Positions 44,340 through 55,710 of a DNA stretch of 64,000 nucleotides are shown here, one piece after another (the first letter of the stretch is position 1; the number at the start of each line of letters is the position of its first letter). The translations under genes were made by a program, and so were the position numbers. The DNA is from Urophycis tenuis (lineage: Eukaryota > Chordata > Actinopteri > Gadiformes > Phycidae). Location of the stretch: assembly GCA_036785325.1 (NCBI GenBank), contig JAXIVH010000169.1, positions 186,001 through 250,000 of the forward strand, read 5' to 3'. The notes under the pieces were generated by a model, which saw only the letters and a program-made list of their open reading frames with translations, searched no databases and was not told where the DNA came from.

Positions 44340-44606
44340 TCACAGAAGTTTCCAAAGAGTTTCATAGTCATGTTTTTTAATGTCAATTTTCCGGGCTCTT
44401 GCTTTCAGGTCATTAGCCAAGCAATGGCTTTGAAGCCAAGATTTGACATAAACATCTGGCTTGAACTGTTTTAGTGGAGGGCCAACACACTTGATGAAGA
44501 GCAAAGCTGACATACTTTTAACCTCTAGGGACCTTCTAGTTGTGATTAAAATGTTCATCAGACTGAACCCACGCTCACACTCAGCTGTGGAGATGACGAT
44601 CTGAAC
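44340..44606 (-). pseudogene. hAT transposase C-terminal (hATC) fragment
   Basis: It reads QIVISTAECERGFSLMNILI, then TTRRSLEVKSMSALLFIKCV and KPDVYVKSWLQSHCLA. This is the hATC dimerisation region found in hAT transposases and derived genes such as KIAA1586-like proteins. Cut at its N-terminal side by the BEL element at about 44607. Confidence 0.7.
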
Positions 44607-44629
44607 GTACCAGAGCACCAACAGAAAAA

Positions 44630-47600
44630 ATGCTTGCTTACCAAACAGAGGAAGCAAGTAAAAGGGAAAAAAGACTTGCCATTGCATATGAACAGTGGAA
44701 AATAGAGGTACGTCAGGCAAGAGAAAAATTAAAGTCAGATCTGTCTGAAGACGAACTGTCATCACTAGCAGAAATTATTGACAAAGGAAAATGTAACATT
44801 GTGAACCTCTTCATTGAAATCAGAAGGCTTGGAGCACCTACAACTGCTTTAAGGCAAAAAATTGATGCATGTGAAGCAGTAACTCGCGATGTGATCAAAA
44901 TCATATATGAGAGACTGACAGGCATTGATGACTTTGATGCAGAAAGGGAGAGACGTTGTCTACGTCAGCTGCTGGATCGTGAGTATGCCGTCTCCATTTA
45001 TGGTTCAACTGCCGCACATTCCCAGAGCTCTCATACTTCCTCGTCCTCACACATTTTATCAAGACGGATCGACGCAGCAGCTGATCTGGCAGCAAAGGAG
45101 GCAGAATACAAGATTCTGCAAGAAGAAAATAAGCAAAGGGAAAAGATAAATAAACAAAAGGAAAGTATAAATGCTCTGGAACTAGAGCTAGAGCGCCTGC
45201 AGGTTGAAAAGGACGTGGAGTCAGCCAGAGCCAGATTGGAAGTTTACAATAAAGAAGTAAGTGACAACCAATCAGTTGAAGTTGAGTTTGTAAGCCCACA
45301 TAATATACCCAAATCCCAGCCCCCTGCACCTCACCTTTCTAGCACAGCTATGTCATCTGTACTTCCCAGTGTCACTCAGCTTGCACAAGCAGTACAGGAT
45401 AGCATAGCAATCAACAGACTTCCTATGCCAGAACCTACAACATTCAGTGGTGAGCCCATCCATTTCATTGAATGGAAAGCTAGCTTCACATCACTATTTG
45501 ACAAAAAGGGCATTTCTGCTGCAGACAAACTGTACTATTTGAAGAAATACATTTCTGGCCCAGCTCGTAAATGTCTTGAGGGCACCTTTTTCAGAAATGA
45601 CGAAGAAGCTTACAAAGATGCCTGGAAAAAACTTGAACAAAGATATGGCCAGGCATTTGTTATCCAAAGGGCATTTAGAGACAAATTATCCAACTGGCCA
45701 AAGGTACAGTCTAAAGACGCACAAGGACTAAGGGACTTTGCAGACTTTGCTAATGCTTGTCTACTCGCCATGCCTCATGTAAAAGGCCTAGAGATATTGA
45801 ATGACTGCGAAGAAAATCAAAAACTCATTCAAAAACTGCCAGACTGGGCAGCTGCAAGATGGAACCGCCAGGTGACCAAAGCTTTGATGGAAGGAAAGGA
45901 GTTCCCCAGTTTTAAGGAGTTTGCTGCATTTCTGCTACTGGAAGCAGAAGTCGCCTGCAACCCAGTCACCTCCATCTATGCTCTCCGTGCTTCAGAGTCC
46001 AACTGTGACAAAGGGAATCCAAAGGAGGTCAGGAGAAACAAGGCAAGTGTCTTCAGTGTTGAAACAGATGTACACAATGACAAACAAATAGCCACCAAAA
46101 CAAATGACTCATCTTCATGCTTGCTTTGTTATAACACACATCAGCTCCATAAGTGTCCAAATCTAATGAAACGGTCACTGGAGGATAGAAGAGCATATAT
46201 CCAAGACAATAAACTGTGTTATGGTTGCCTGAAATATGGTCATATGGCAAAGGACTGTCGTCACCGACTCACATGTGACATCTGCGTGAAGAGGCATCCA
46301 TCTTGCCTCCATGACGACAGCTACGGCAAAGTGACAACAAGGGGAGGAAATGATGTAAGTACAGAAAGTGCAACACAAACTAGCACATCAGAGACAACAA
46401 GTGTACGGTCATGTCAAGTGGCAAGGGAGGGACACTCTTCCAGCACCTCCATGATAGTTCCGGTTTGGGTGTCATCTGTTGTAAACCCCCACAAAGAGAA
46501 GCTTGTGTACGCTTTATTAGACACTCAGAGCGACACTGCTTTTGTTGACCAAGAAGTAATTTGGGAACTTCAAATAGATGCCAGTCCAGTGAAATTAAAA
46601 CTAACAACCATGATAGGTAAAAATGCAGTTGTAAGTAGTGAACGGGTTCCTGGTCTGCAGGTGAGGGGTTATAGCTCTGCAACATACATCCAACTCCCTG
46701 CATACACCAAAGACTGTATACCTATAAATAGGGATCACATACCAACCTGTGAAACAGCTAAACTCTGGACTCACCTGTCTCCAATTGTGGATGAAATCCC
46801 GCCACTCCTCACTTGTGAAGTAGGTCTCCTTATAGGCTACAATTGTCCCAGAGCACTGTTTCCTATGCAAACCATACAAGGCAAATATAATCAGCCTTAT
46901 GCTGTGCAAACAGAGTTAGGGTGGAGCATTGTTGGCAGTTCAGCATCTTCCTCTGACACAGGTAACTTGTGTCATCGTGTAGCCGTAAGGGAAATCCCCT
47001 CAGTAACTCCCATTGATGCAGTTCGTGCACTAGAGAGAGATTTCAAGGACGTTCGCGAAGACGACAAAACAGTGTCCCAGGATGATCTCATCTTCCTTGA
47101 CAAACTTAAAGCTGGCATAAAGAAAAACGAACAAGGACATTATGTAATGCCATTGCCCTTTAAGGAAAGGCCATATATGCCTGACAACAGACACCTCGCA
47201 GAGGTCAGACTCAGCCACCTCAAGAGAAAGTTCTCTAAAAATGAGAGATATAAGGGTGATTATGTGAAATACATGAATGACATAATCAAAAGAGATGATG
47301 TTGAAGAAGTTCAGGAAGGCGGAACTCTTGGTGAGAAGTGGTATATACCGCATCACGGTATCTATCACCCAAAGAAACCAGATAAGTTGCGTGTTGTTTT
47401 TGACTGCTCAGCCAAATATAGTGGAACCAGCCTTAACGAACACCTTCTCACAGGACCAGACATGACAAACAGCTTAACAGGTGTTCTCTTACACTTTAGA
47501 CAGCATGAAGTAGCACTAATGTGCGATGTAGAAAAAATGTTCCATCAATTCAAAGTGCAAGAGTGCGACCGCAACTACCTCTTCTTATGGTGGAAGAATG

Positions 47601-48634
47601 GAGACCTGAGCACACAACCAAAAGAATACAGGATGACAGTACATCTCTTTGGTGCAGCATCCTCACCGGGATGTGCAAACTATGGACTAAAGCACCTAGC
47701 CAAGGAAAACAGTCTTGCCTATCCAGTTGGTGCTCAGTTCATAACAAGGGATTTTTACGTGGACGACGGAGTAACCAGTGTGGAAACAGTGGAAAAGGCC
47801 ATACAGTTGGCACAAGAGGCTTGTCAGGTATGTGCTGAAGGTGGTCTCCGGCTACATAAGTTCCTATCAAACAACAAGGCTGTTCTAAACAGTATACCAG
47901 CATCAGAGCATGCCCCAGACACCAAAGCAAAGGACCTTGTGTTCAGTGAAATGCAAACAGAGAGAGCACTTGGCATTCACTGGAACCTTGAGAAGGATTG
48001 CTTCACATTCAACATGATACTAAAAGAGCAGCCCTCCACACGGCGTGGGATATTATCCACTGTTGCATCAATATACGATCCCTTGGGATTTGTCACCCCC
48101 TATCTGCTCTCAGGAAAGGCGATACTGCAAGAAATGTGTCGGCAGGGTAGTGGTTGGGATGACCAGCTGCCCGATCATCTAAAACCACGGTGGGAGAAAT
48201 GGAGAAACGACTTAGTCAATCTAGAGAAAGTGCAGATAGCTAGATGCTATGTGCCTGTCAACTTTGGAGAAGTGGTAAAAAGGGAGCTACATCATTTCTC
48301 AGACGTAAGCACCACAGGCTATGGACAATGTAGTTATCTGAGGCTGAAAAACAAAGATGGAGACGTTCACTGCAGTTTCATCATGGGCAAGTCTCGTGTT
48401 GCCCCTACAAAGGTCATCACCATTCCGAGGCTGGAGCTAACGGCAGCAGCAGTGTCAGTCACAGTAAGTAACATGCTCAGAGACAAGCTAAATTGTACTG
48501 ATGTTAGCGAGTTCTTTTGGACAGACTCTAAAGTTGTCCTGGGGTACATTAATAATGAAGCCAGGAGGTTCCACACGTTCGTTGCAAACAGAGTGCAAAG
48601 AATTCGCAACAGTACGACACCCCAACAGTGGTTT
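44630..48634 (+). pseudogene. BEL/Pao gag-pol: gag, protease, RT, RNase H
   Basis: About 1335 codons open. Residues 1-215: coiled-coil-rich N-terminus. 250-460: DUF1759 gag (FSGEPIHFIEWKASF). 495-570: zinc knuckles (CLLCYNTHQLHKC, CYGCLKYGHMAKDC, CDICVKRHPSC). 620-790: aspartic protease region with DTQSD in place of the usual D-S/T-G. 870-1120: RT with MCDVEKMFHQF and the YVDD box. The Pao peptidase-A17/RNase H region follows (FSDVSTTGYGQCSYL, IPRLELTAAAVSV, FWTDSKVVLGYI). The frame leaves the family reading at a T5 tract near 48634. It would form the capsid and copy RNA in cytoplasmic particles; here it lacks its promoter LTR. Confidence 0.9.
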
Positions 48635-49836
48635 TTGTCCCCACTGATGAAAACCCTGCAGATTATGCATCTAGGGGCACAACAGTAGATGAGCTGCTAT
48701 CATCCAACTGGCTCAAAGGTCCAAAGTTTCTGTGTGAAAAGGAAATAAATCCCCCAGCAGAGGAGATACAAGAGCTTCCAATTGGAGACCCAGAAGTTAG
48801 AAAAGCTCTAACTTTGCAAACAAAGACAGATGTGCTAAGGACTCTTACCGACCGTCTGACAAAGTTTTCATCCTGGGCTCAGGCTCTCAGCGCTGTTGCA
48901 CGCCTCCGACGGCGACTCCTAAAGGACAAATCAAACACACACTCCACTGTCAGTGAAAGGCATGGTGCAGAACTTGTGATCATCAAAGACCTGCAAAGAC
49001 AGACATATCAAAAGGAAATAAGGACACGTAGTAAAGGTGAGCCACTGCCCAGAAATAACAAGATACATCATCTTGATGTATTTTTGGACTGTGATCAAGT
49101 GCTCAAGGTGGGAGGAAGATTACACAGTTCAACCCTTCCCAGCTCAGTCAAACATCCAGCTGTCATTCCTAAAGAACACCATATCACCAAAATGATAATC
49201 GCTCATTACCATGCTATGGTAAAACATCAAGACAAGGGATTCACCATAAATGAGATCTGCTCCAACGGGTATTGGATTCCTGGACTGAGTCAAGCTGTCT
49301 CATCCTACATTCATCAGTGTGTGGTCTGTCGTAAACTAAGGAGACCAGCAGGAGGACAGAAAATTAGTGATCTCCCTAAAGAGCGAGTGGAGCCATCTCC
49401 ACCTTTTTTGTATTGTGGCATGGATTGTTTCGGCCCGTTCATAACCAGACAAGGAAGAAAGGAAAACAAAAGGTATGGACTGCTCTTTACATGTTTCTGC
49501 TCTCGTGCAGTTCACGTGGAGATGTTGGATGATCTGTCGACCGACTCTTTCATTAATGGACTGCGTTGCTTTATTGCATTGAGAGGTGCAGTCAGACAAA
49601 TCAAAAGTGACCATGGGACCAACTTTGTAGGTGGCAAAAATGAACTTAACACAGCTCTAAAGGAAGTTGATTCTGAGAGACTGGCAACCTTCCTCGCAGA
49701 GAAACAATGTGATTTTGTCTTCAATGCACCACATGCAAGTCATGCAGGTGGAGTGTGGGAGCGACAAATAAGGACTGTCAGAAGCGTACTCAGCTCTATA
49801 CTCTCACTCTCACCTGGTAGACTTAATGACACTTGA
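48628..49836 (+). pseudogene. BEL/Pao pol: RNase H end and integrase
   Basis: Resumes in the +1-shifted frame with VPTDENPADYASRG, then the integrase: H2C2 zinc region (HAMVKHQDKGF ... CVVCRKLR) and the DDE core with Asp in GMDCFGPF, Asp in IKSDHGTNF and Glu in GGVWERQIRTVRS. It ends at a TGA in a duplicated TAGACTTAATGA stretch, where about 30 family codons are missing. Confidence 0.88.
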
Positions 49837-49851
49837 CTAGACTAGACTTAA

Positions 49852-50215
49852 TGAGCCACTAACTCCAAATCACCTCATTACCATGAAGGCCATGACTGCT
49901 CTTCCCCCTCCTGGCAAGTTTGTCAGAGAGGATCTGTATGGACGAAAAAGATGGCGCCAGGTGCAGTATCTGGCAGAGCAGTTTTGGAGCCATTGGAGGA
50001 AGGAGTACCTTCATAACATCAAGGTGAGACAAAGATGGCACACACCTAAAAGGAACTTTCAGACAGGTGACATAGTCATGGAGTTTGAGGAAACACAACC
50101 AAGGTCTATGTGGAGACTTGGAAGGGTTTCAGAAACTGTATCTGACAAAGATGGGCTCGTGCGAAGAGTCAAAATAAGCCTGGGATTTGAACAAAAGGGG
50201 TCAAAGGTTACATAA
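49852..50215 (+). pseudogene. BEL/Pao pol C-terminal domain (DUF5641-like)
   Basis: After the deletion the reading resumes (EPLTPNHLITMKAMTA) and continues with VQYLAEQFWSHWRKEYLHNI, TGDIVMEF and WRLGRVSETVSDKDGLVRRV. This is the usual last domain of BEL integrases. Ends at TAA near 50215. Confidence 0.85.
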
Positions 50216-50515
50216 GGTTTCTGTGGTTGAACGTCCTGTTCATAAGTTGGTTCTATTATTAGAGGCCTCTTAAGTGTAAGGCTAAGGTCAAAAGAGTAAA
50301 CTTGCACTGCTAATCACCTGACATTATTTCCTGTTGCCCGTAATATTCATATATATGGTTTTGTGTGAAACTGAACTATTACCGGATAGTGTCAGTGCAA
50401 TGTGTTCGCCTTTAAGATGGAGCTATGCCAATATTCAGTGAAAGGGTCATGAGCAAATTATTTGTGTTTTAAGTTGTTTATGTTGTTTATAAACCACTTA
50501 AATAATTGGTGGGAG
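50216..50515. other. BEL untranslated region
   Basis: Non-coding sequence between pol and the 3' LTR. A purine-rich GGTGGGAG immediately precedes the LTR and can serve as polypurine tract. Confidence 0.6.
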
Positions 50516-50981
50516 TGTAAAGGAGTGTCACAAGACTGCTCAAAGTTCATTTGTTTACATTTAAGGTATTCATTGTTTTATTTTGAAGCCACTCGTTTTA
50601 ATTTGATATATCCTGTTTAAAACCGGCAGTGTCGTTTAGTGTTGTAAACAAAGGAAGAGATATACGGTGCGTAACGTAGAGGAGAGAGAGAAAGTAGTGG
50701 AAAATTAAGTGTTAAAGGTATCGAAAGAGAGAGCTGAAAGACATATTTAGCACCAGTCGAGAGAGGGAAATAAGGTAATTGAGTTGAGTTGAGTAATTGT
50801 GGCTAACTAACATGTTTATACGGCATCTTCCCGTAACTGAATGTAATATTTATGTTCTTTTTTTTTGTCCCGTTATTTAGTTCTTACGTTGGTTGTTGAA
50901 TGGTTGGCTATTGAAGCAATAAAGACATTAATGAACCATCAGTCAAGACTTCCTCCACTTTTATTCGACTGGGACGCTACA
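50516..50981 (+). repeat. BEL/Pao 3' LTR
   Basis: Starts TGTAAAGGAGTGTCACAAGA, ends GGGACGCTACA, and contains an AATAAA signal at about 50920. Only one copy exists in the window. Boundaries are inferred from TG...CA ends and the purine tract. Confidence 0.75.
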
Positions 50982-50991
50982 CACCTACTAA

Positions 50992-51240
50992 AGCCTTTTC
51001 ATTCCAACCTGATTGTGCAGCTTCAAGTCCAAATTCCACGGAATAATCTGCAACACTCCTTTGGCCCTGACACAGGTTATGAAGTCGTTTGGCTGCATTT
51101 CCTTCACTCACATTATGACCAAACACCTTCAATTCGTCCACAAAATCAATATAGGTACACAAGTCAATCCCAACCTTAGTCAGCACAGCTTCGGCCCAAT
51201 CCAATGCGCTGCCTCACAATAGACCTGAGATGTATGACAC
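50992..51240 (-). pseudogene. Ty3/Gypsy gag, C-terminal part
   Basis: It reads LDWAEAVLTKVGIDLCTYID, KRLHNLCQGQRSVADYSVEF and AAQSGWNEKAL, a sushi-type fish Gypsy gag segment. It is separated from its N-terminal part (52343-52618) by a hAT element and lost sequence, and cut on the other side by the BEL LTR. Confidence 0.7.
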
Positions 51241-51244
51241 CTTA

Positions 51245-51283
51245 CCGACAGACAGACATACTTTATTGATCCCTGAGGGAAAT
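51245..51283 (-). mobile_element. LINE 3' tail scrap
   Basis: GACAGACATACTTTATTGAT followed by CCCTGAGGGAAATT is a standard fish LINE 3' end in reverse orientation. Confidence 0.5.
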
Positions 51284-51287
51284 TGCG

Positions 51288-52342
51288 CAGTGGTCTCCAA
51301 CCTTTTAAAGCCCAAGATCCCTTACCTCCACCTTGGTGACAGGCAAGATCTACCTATTGAAGCGTTGAAAGAAAAAGACCAGATTTTCCTTCCAATTTAA
51401 AACCTTTTATTTGGGCTAATTGTATTTGAATTACATGAAATGCTTTGGTCCAACGTCCAAATGAATGCAACCAAGAAAACACAAGTATTTTGTTAATAGA
51501 AAGCACACACACACACAAAACACACTAGCAGTGAGCATATCACATGCAGTGTTATGCTTATCCACTCAAGCTTCATGCAAGTTACATAACATCACCATTT
51601 TAGAAAATAGAACTGTAATTGTGTGTTAACAAAATTCAGTGTAAATAAGCTTAACTGTGCTCCACTGTGAAACTCATGTTAGTAACATGACCGTTTTGAG
51701 CTGATGCTGTTGATGTTACTCTGCTGATGGTGTTACTCACCCAAGTTAGTAGGATGGCTGTGACTGCACCCTGTCTGTGAGTGCTTTGTAGTTTGGCTCA
51801 TAGCTACTGACAGCTAGTCTGAGACATTTCTGCTGACAAGTCCCCAAAAGTTACTGTCCTGTGATCTTGCCTTCAGCTCAATGTCATTTTGCGAATCAAC
51901 TATCTCCATGTCAACCCCACTAGGAAGAGTAAATACCTGCTGAAATTTGCCTGCTACCTGTTCGATATCAATGGCCAGCAATGGGTTTGAAATGAGTGCA
52001 GCAACATCTTCCATGACGTCTAATTCACCAAAACACCGACTGAACTCTGCTGCCACTTTGTCCAGGTGAACACAGTACTGCTCAGGGTGAAAAGTGTCCT
52101 TTTTACCGATGGCCTGTGACATTTTCTCCAGGTTGCGAAAGTGTCAGCCTAGGTGTTCCACACACCAAGCTTGGCCTTGAACCCATTCACAGTGCTTATC
52201 ATGTTGGACAGGTGTCGGCCTTTTCCCTGGAGCTTGTTGTTCAGTGCGTTCATTTTTGCCGTCAGGTCTGTCAGAAAGCCCAGGTCCAGCAGCCACTGAT
52301 CATCTGACAGCTCCTCAAGCTCCTCGTTCCATGTCTCCAGAA
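51288..52342 (-). mobile_element. hAT element fragment (GTF2IRD2-like)
   Basis: The left edge CAGTGGTCTCCAACCTTTTA looks like a hAT terminal repeat. The minus strand codes for WLLDLGFLTDLTAKMNALNN, LQGKGRHLSNMISTVN and HPEQYCVHLDKVAAEFSRCF, a segment shared by hAT-derived GTF2IRD2/ZBED-type proteins. The frame is broken near 52120 and catalytic parts are absent. Nested in the Gypsy gag. Confidence 0.65.
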
Positions 52343-52618
52343 AAGTCTAAGAGGTATCTGTGCAAAATGTGACCGGCTGCAGTAGAAAGCCTTTACATTA
52401 CACACAAATTGGAGCTCTGGAGGGAGAGGTGGGCGAGAGACTGGAGATTGAGTTAATTGGTTAGTGAGTGATTCAACCATTCCTTCGATGTGGACTACCT
52501 GACTGACCATGGCTTGCTGGGTCTCCATTAACCCATGTAGGAGTAGCTGGTGTTGTCTCAACAATGTTCCTTGTCTGGAGAATGTTTGTAGTAGTTTGTC
52601 GGCGTCTGCTGGATCCAT
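52343..52618 (-). pseudogene. Ty3/Gypsy gag, N-terminal part
   Basis: Starts MDPADADKLLQTFSRQGTLL at 52618, a typical sushi-type Gypsy gag opening, and continues HQLLLHGLMETQQAMVSQVV before hAT sequence interrupts it. Confidence 0.7.
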
Positions 52619-53160
52619 TTCCTGATCTGATTGTTCTGTTAGGGTTTCAGGGCTGGGAGACCCAAACCGGAACAGCTGATACCAAGACACAGACAGGGAA
52701 AGACATTCAAACAGCATTTCGCTGGTAATTCAGATCGGGCCCGTTTTTATAGCAGTGGATCAGTTTTTGAAAACGCATTTGTCACCACCCACTGTTGTGA
52801 TAAATGGAAGAGGTACCTTGAGCAGCAAGCTGTGTGCTCTGCACTGACAGAAAAGGCCCTCAAGAAGAATAATGACATAAACACATCTGACGGATGTCAG
52901 AATGGCAGAGGAGGTAATTGAGGTCACTAAAGGCCACTAAAGACCATCACAACATGATGAGCACTGAGTATCCCCCCCCCCCTGTGTGTTTTATATGCAT
53001 AATGGCCCACACTTGTAGAGGATTTTAAACCTTCAATCTGGGGGTGTAAATCATCATCATCATCATCATTAAGTTAGCCCTGTAAATCCAGCCTCTAATG
53101 AACAGAAATACTCAACCAATGCAGTCATTCAACATATTTAAGGGTATGGGTATTCACCAT
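52619..53160. other. no gene seen
   Basis: Probably Gypsy 5' leader followed by unassigned DNA with a (CAT)n run at about 53050-53070. Confidence 0.35.
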
Positions 53161-53179
53161 GACACTGGCAGAAACTGGT

Positions 53180-53640
53180 ACACCCCAAAGACAGACTACC
53201 ACACTCACAAAAGAGTAACTTGGTTTATGCAGTCCAATGCAGTGAGGAATGTAAGGACTCTTACATTGGTGAAACTAAACAACCTCTAAACAAGCGCATG
53301 GCCCAACACAGAAGGGAAAACTCCTCAGGTCCAGTATCAGCTGTCTATCTACACCTAAAGGAAAAGGCTCACTCCTTTGAAGACAGCAATGTCAAAATCC
53401 TGGACAGAGAGGACAGATGGTTTGAAAGAGGGGTAAAAGAAGCCATCTATGTCAAAGTGGAAAAGCCATCTCTCAACAGGGGAGGGGGTCTGAGACATCA
53501 GTTATCCCCCATCTACAATGCTGCACTTTCAGCCATTCCCAGGAGGGTGAACAACAAAGGCTGCCCAAAACAAACCTCAAGTGGCTCTATGGAACAGAAC
53601 GACTGTCGTTCACTGGTAACTGCACATCATACCTAACGAC
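53180..53640 (+). pseudogene. Penelope-like element GIY-YIG endonuclease fragment
   Basis: From about 53183 the frame reads KSNLVYAVQCSEECKDSYIG then ETKQPLNKRMAQHRR (GIY-YIG core with Tyr, Tyr-Ile-Gly and Arg), HLKEKAHSFEDSNVKILDRE, DRWFERGVKEAIYVKVEKPS and LNRGGGLRHQLSP. In Penelope-like retroelements this nuclease is fused after a telomerase-like RT and nicks the target. The RT is absent here (5' truncated), but this domain is open to its stop. Confidence 0.85.
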
Positions 53641-53839
53641 TGTCGTTCTCCAGTGGCCCCACCCACCCCTAATGATCATCTTCCACCAAGATGACTCACA
53701 GGCCCCAAACAATGGTCAGGTGAAGCTACACTAATGATCTATTGTTTTAGGAGTTTGGTGGGTAGACACCTCCACTGAGGTTAAATACCTGGGTCTTACT
53801 CCACTGTCTGTCAGACTAGTGCGGACTAGTCAGACTGAT

Positions 53840-53895
53840 GCGTTACAAACTGATGAAGCCGCTTGGATAAGAGGCGAAACGTCTTCACAGACAAA
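53840..53895 (+). ncRNA. hammerhead-ribozyme-like motif of a Penelope-like element
   Basis: CTGATGA (53850-53856), a hairpin GCCGCTTGGATAAGAGGC (53858-53875; GCC/GGC and CTT/AAG pairs, one G-A mismatch, GGAT loop), then GAAAC (53876-53880) and GTC (53881-53883). This is the order of hammerhead core CUGAUGA, stem II, GAAA, UH. An extra A after CUGAUGA and poor stem I pairing depart from consensus, so activity is doubtful. Its place just 3' of a Penelope nuclease fits known Penelope-associated hammerheads. Confidence 0.45.
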
Positions 53896-53974
53896 TATAA
53901 GTCCAGTTGCGTTCGATTTAACTGTTGGCCGGATTAAACATGACCTGGATGAATGAGAACATTCATAGACCATG

Positions 53975-55110
53975 ACACTGCATTCCTAGTTTTTCTGCCA
54001 AGCTACAGGAACACACTGTTAGTCAAAACAGCGAAATTTCCCTCTGACCTTTTTGTTTCTAGGTTGTCTCAGGTTAAACCTAAATTCTCTCCACATATGC
54101 AAAAACACCTTGACCTCAGCCAAACCAGAAGGCATTGGTATGCATGTCTGGGGACAGTATGGAAATACATTTAAATGTGATGTGACAAGTACTAGGCCCT
54201 GTGACTATAAATAATACGTGTGATGAATATGATAATAAAATATGTAGTTTAATGATGTGCTGAAGTAACATGGGATCATGGCAGTTGCTGTCTTCACCAC
54301 TATTTCAAAATCTATCTGAGGTGATCTCAGATAGAAATCATGAACACAGACAACTCAATGTTTAAAGTTTTTTCAAAGTGTAAAACTGAATGCTTCAAGT
54401 TTTACTTACATTATGTTTAGTCAGTCAGTTAAGGCTGGTTTATGCTTCTGCGTAGGGATCGCGTCGTGATCACGCAATGGCCACGCCGTTGCTCGGACGC
54501 CGTCATGAGCCCGTGATACTTCAGCGGAGGGATTGCGTGGGGTTTACGTCTCGAAATGCAATTCATTGCCACACCGGTAGAGGGACCAGAATGACCATTC
54601 TGGTCATTACATACGGATTACTAGCGAGTTAAAAGAAGTTTACAGAAATTAAGGCAAAATTTTTCTATATTTATATATATGTTTTCGCCAATCAATCGAA
54701 GCATTTATCAAGGCTGTGTTCACAAAGTGGTGGTGTTTACGAGTGGAGACCGGAAAAGCAATCTCCAGCCAATGTAGTTCGCGGACCAATCACAGCCAAA
54801 GCCAACGCGTTGGGACGGCGTTGCCTCGACGCGCGTCTAGGATTTGGGGAGGGGCACGTCGAGGACGTAAAGGGTCCGTAAAGGGTCCGCAAAGGGTCCG
54901 CCGTGGGTCCGCCGTCCCCCAGCCTCGCGTCGACGCGGAAGTATAAACGAAGCATAACCCAGCCTTTAGGCATTGAAATTCTCTTGAATTGACTTGATTA
55001 CTGTTATTATGATTACCGCATATTTCTCCGGAAGTTAGTGGGCATATGACGCAATTTATTTACTCTTTACATCTCTTAATTATTTTTTACTTTATTGCCC
55101 TTTATGAACA
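53975..55110 (+). repeat. dispersed repeat, copy 2 (filled MITE site)
   Basis: Same repeat as 22150-22735, interrupted by a 534-bp element. Shared open text around 54060-54170 is accidental or very old coding; the family is unknown. Confidence 0.8.
54432..54965. mobile_element. Harbinger-like MITE, 534 bp, TTA duplication
   Basis: Ends AGGCTGGTTTATGCTTC and (reverse complement of the right) AGGCTGGGTTATGCTTC match at 16 of 17 bases. TTA flanks both sides (54429-54431, 54966-54968). The paralogous site at about 22587 has no insert. It has no transposase. Confidence 0.9.
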
Positions 55111-55261
55111 TTACAGCAATTTTTTACAATACAAAAAAAAGACCAAGAAAAAAAATGTAGGGCTTCAGACATCACATATATGGCTCAATACAGGAGAGAG
55201 AGTTTTACAGAGACATACATCCTACAAACGTTTGTACATCACTCAAAGTGTTATTCCATCA

Positions 55262-55315
55262 ACATTTAGGGTGTTTAGCAGACACTTTTATCCCAAGCAA
55301 CGTACAATAAGTACA
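55262..55315 (-). mobile_element. SINE 3'-domain scrap
   Basis: GGGTGTTTAGCAGACACTTT then TATCCCAAGCAACGTACAAT is the reverse complement of the conserved fish SINE tail also seen at 39558. Confidence 0.6.
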
Positions 55316-55710
55316 TTGGTATTCTTAATCTAGGTAGAGAATGACAGGCGTCAATCTTCTTATAAATATATGTACTTTTAGGTACTTTTGTAGGACAGCA
55401 GTCATATTTTCCATTGTATGGACCTGTGGGAGAGTTAAGCCTAGTTCATACTTCTCCGACTGCGTAATCCGTAATCCGACTGCGTAACTACGGAGACCCC
55501 TCGAGCCCTCATAGTTCTCCGTCGTGGTGACGGATACGGAATGCAATTTCCAGCTTGACCAGTAGGGGTCGCTACGAAGACTGGCCATGACATTCACGCA
55601 AGTAAATAAGTACAAAAGGAAAAAATAGTTAAGATGGGGTCAATTATTAAATAGAAAAGGGGATACATTATAAATGAAATGCTTTTAAAAGTAAAAACCG
55701 TACACAAACT

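Larger units (their letters stand above)
44607..50981 (+). mobile_element. BEL/Pao LTR retrotransposon, 5'-truncated
   Basis: Gag-pol runs on the plus strand in BEL order (gag, zinc knuckles, protease, RT, RNase H, integrase, C-terminal domain), then an untranslated stretch and a 3' LTR at 50516-50981. No 5' LTR is present: the left edge abuts a hAT fragment within gag. One frameshift near 48634 and one internal deletion near 49836 separate it from an intact pol. Confidence 0.92.

Noticed and set aside
44340..44765. 141-codon frame as one protein
   Set aside because: Only the part below about 44606 is hAT; the rest is antisense BEL gag.
53953..54174. 73-codon frame DTAFLVFLPSYRNTLLVK...
   Set aside because: Shared with the 22-kb repeat copy only in part and with shifts; no motif, so not called as a gene.
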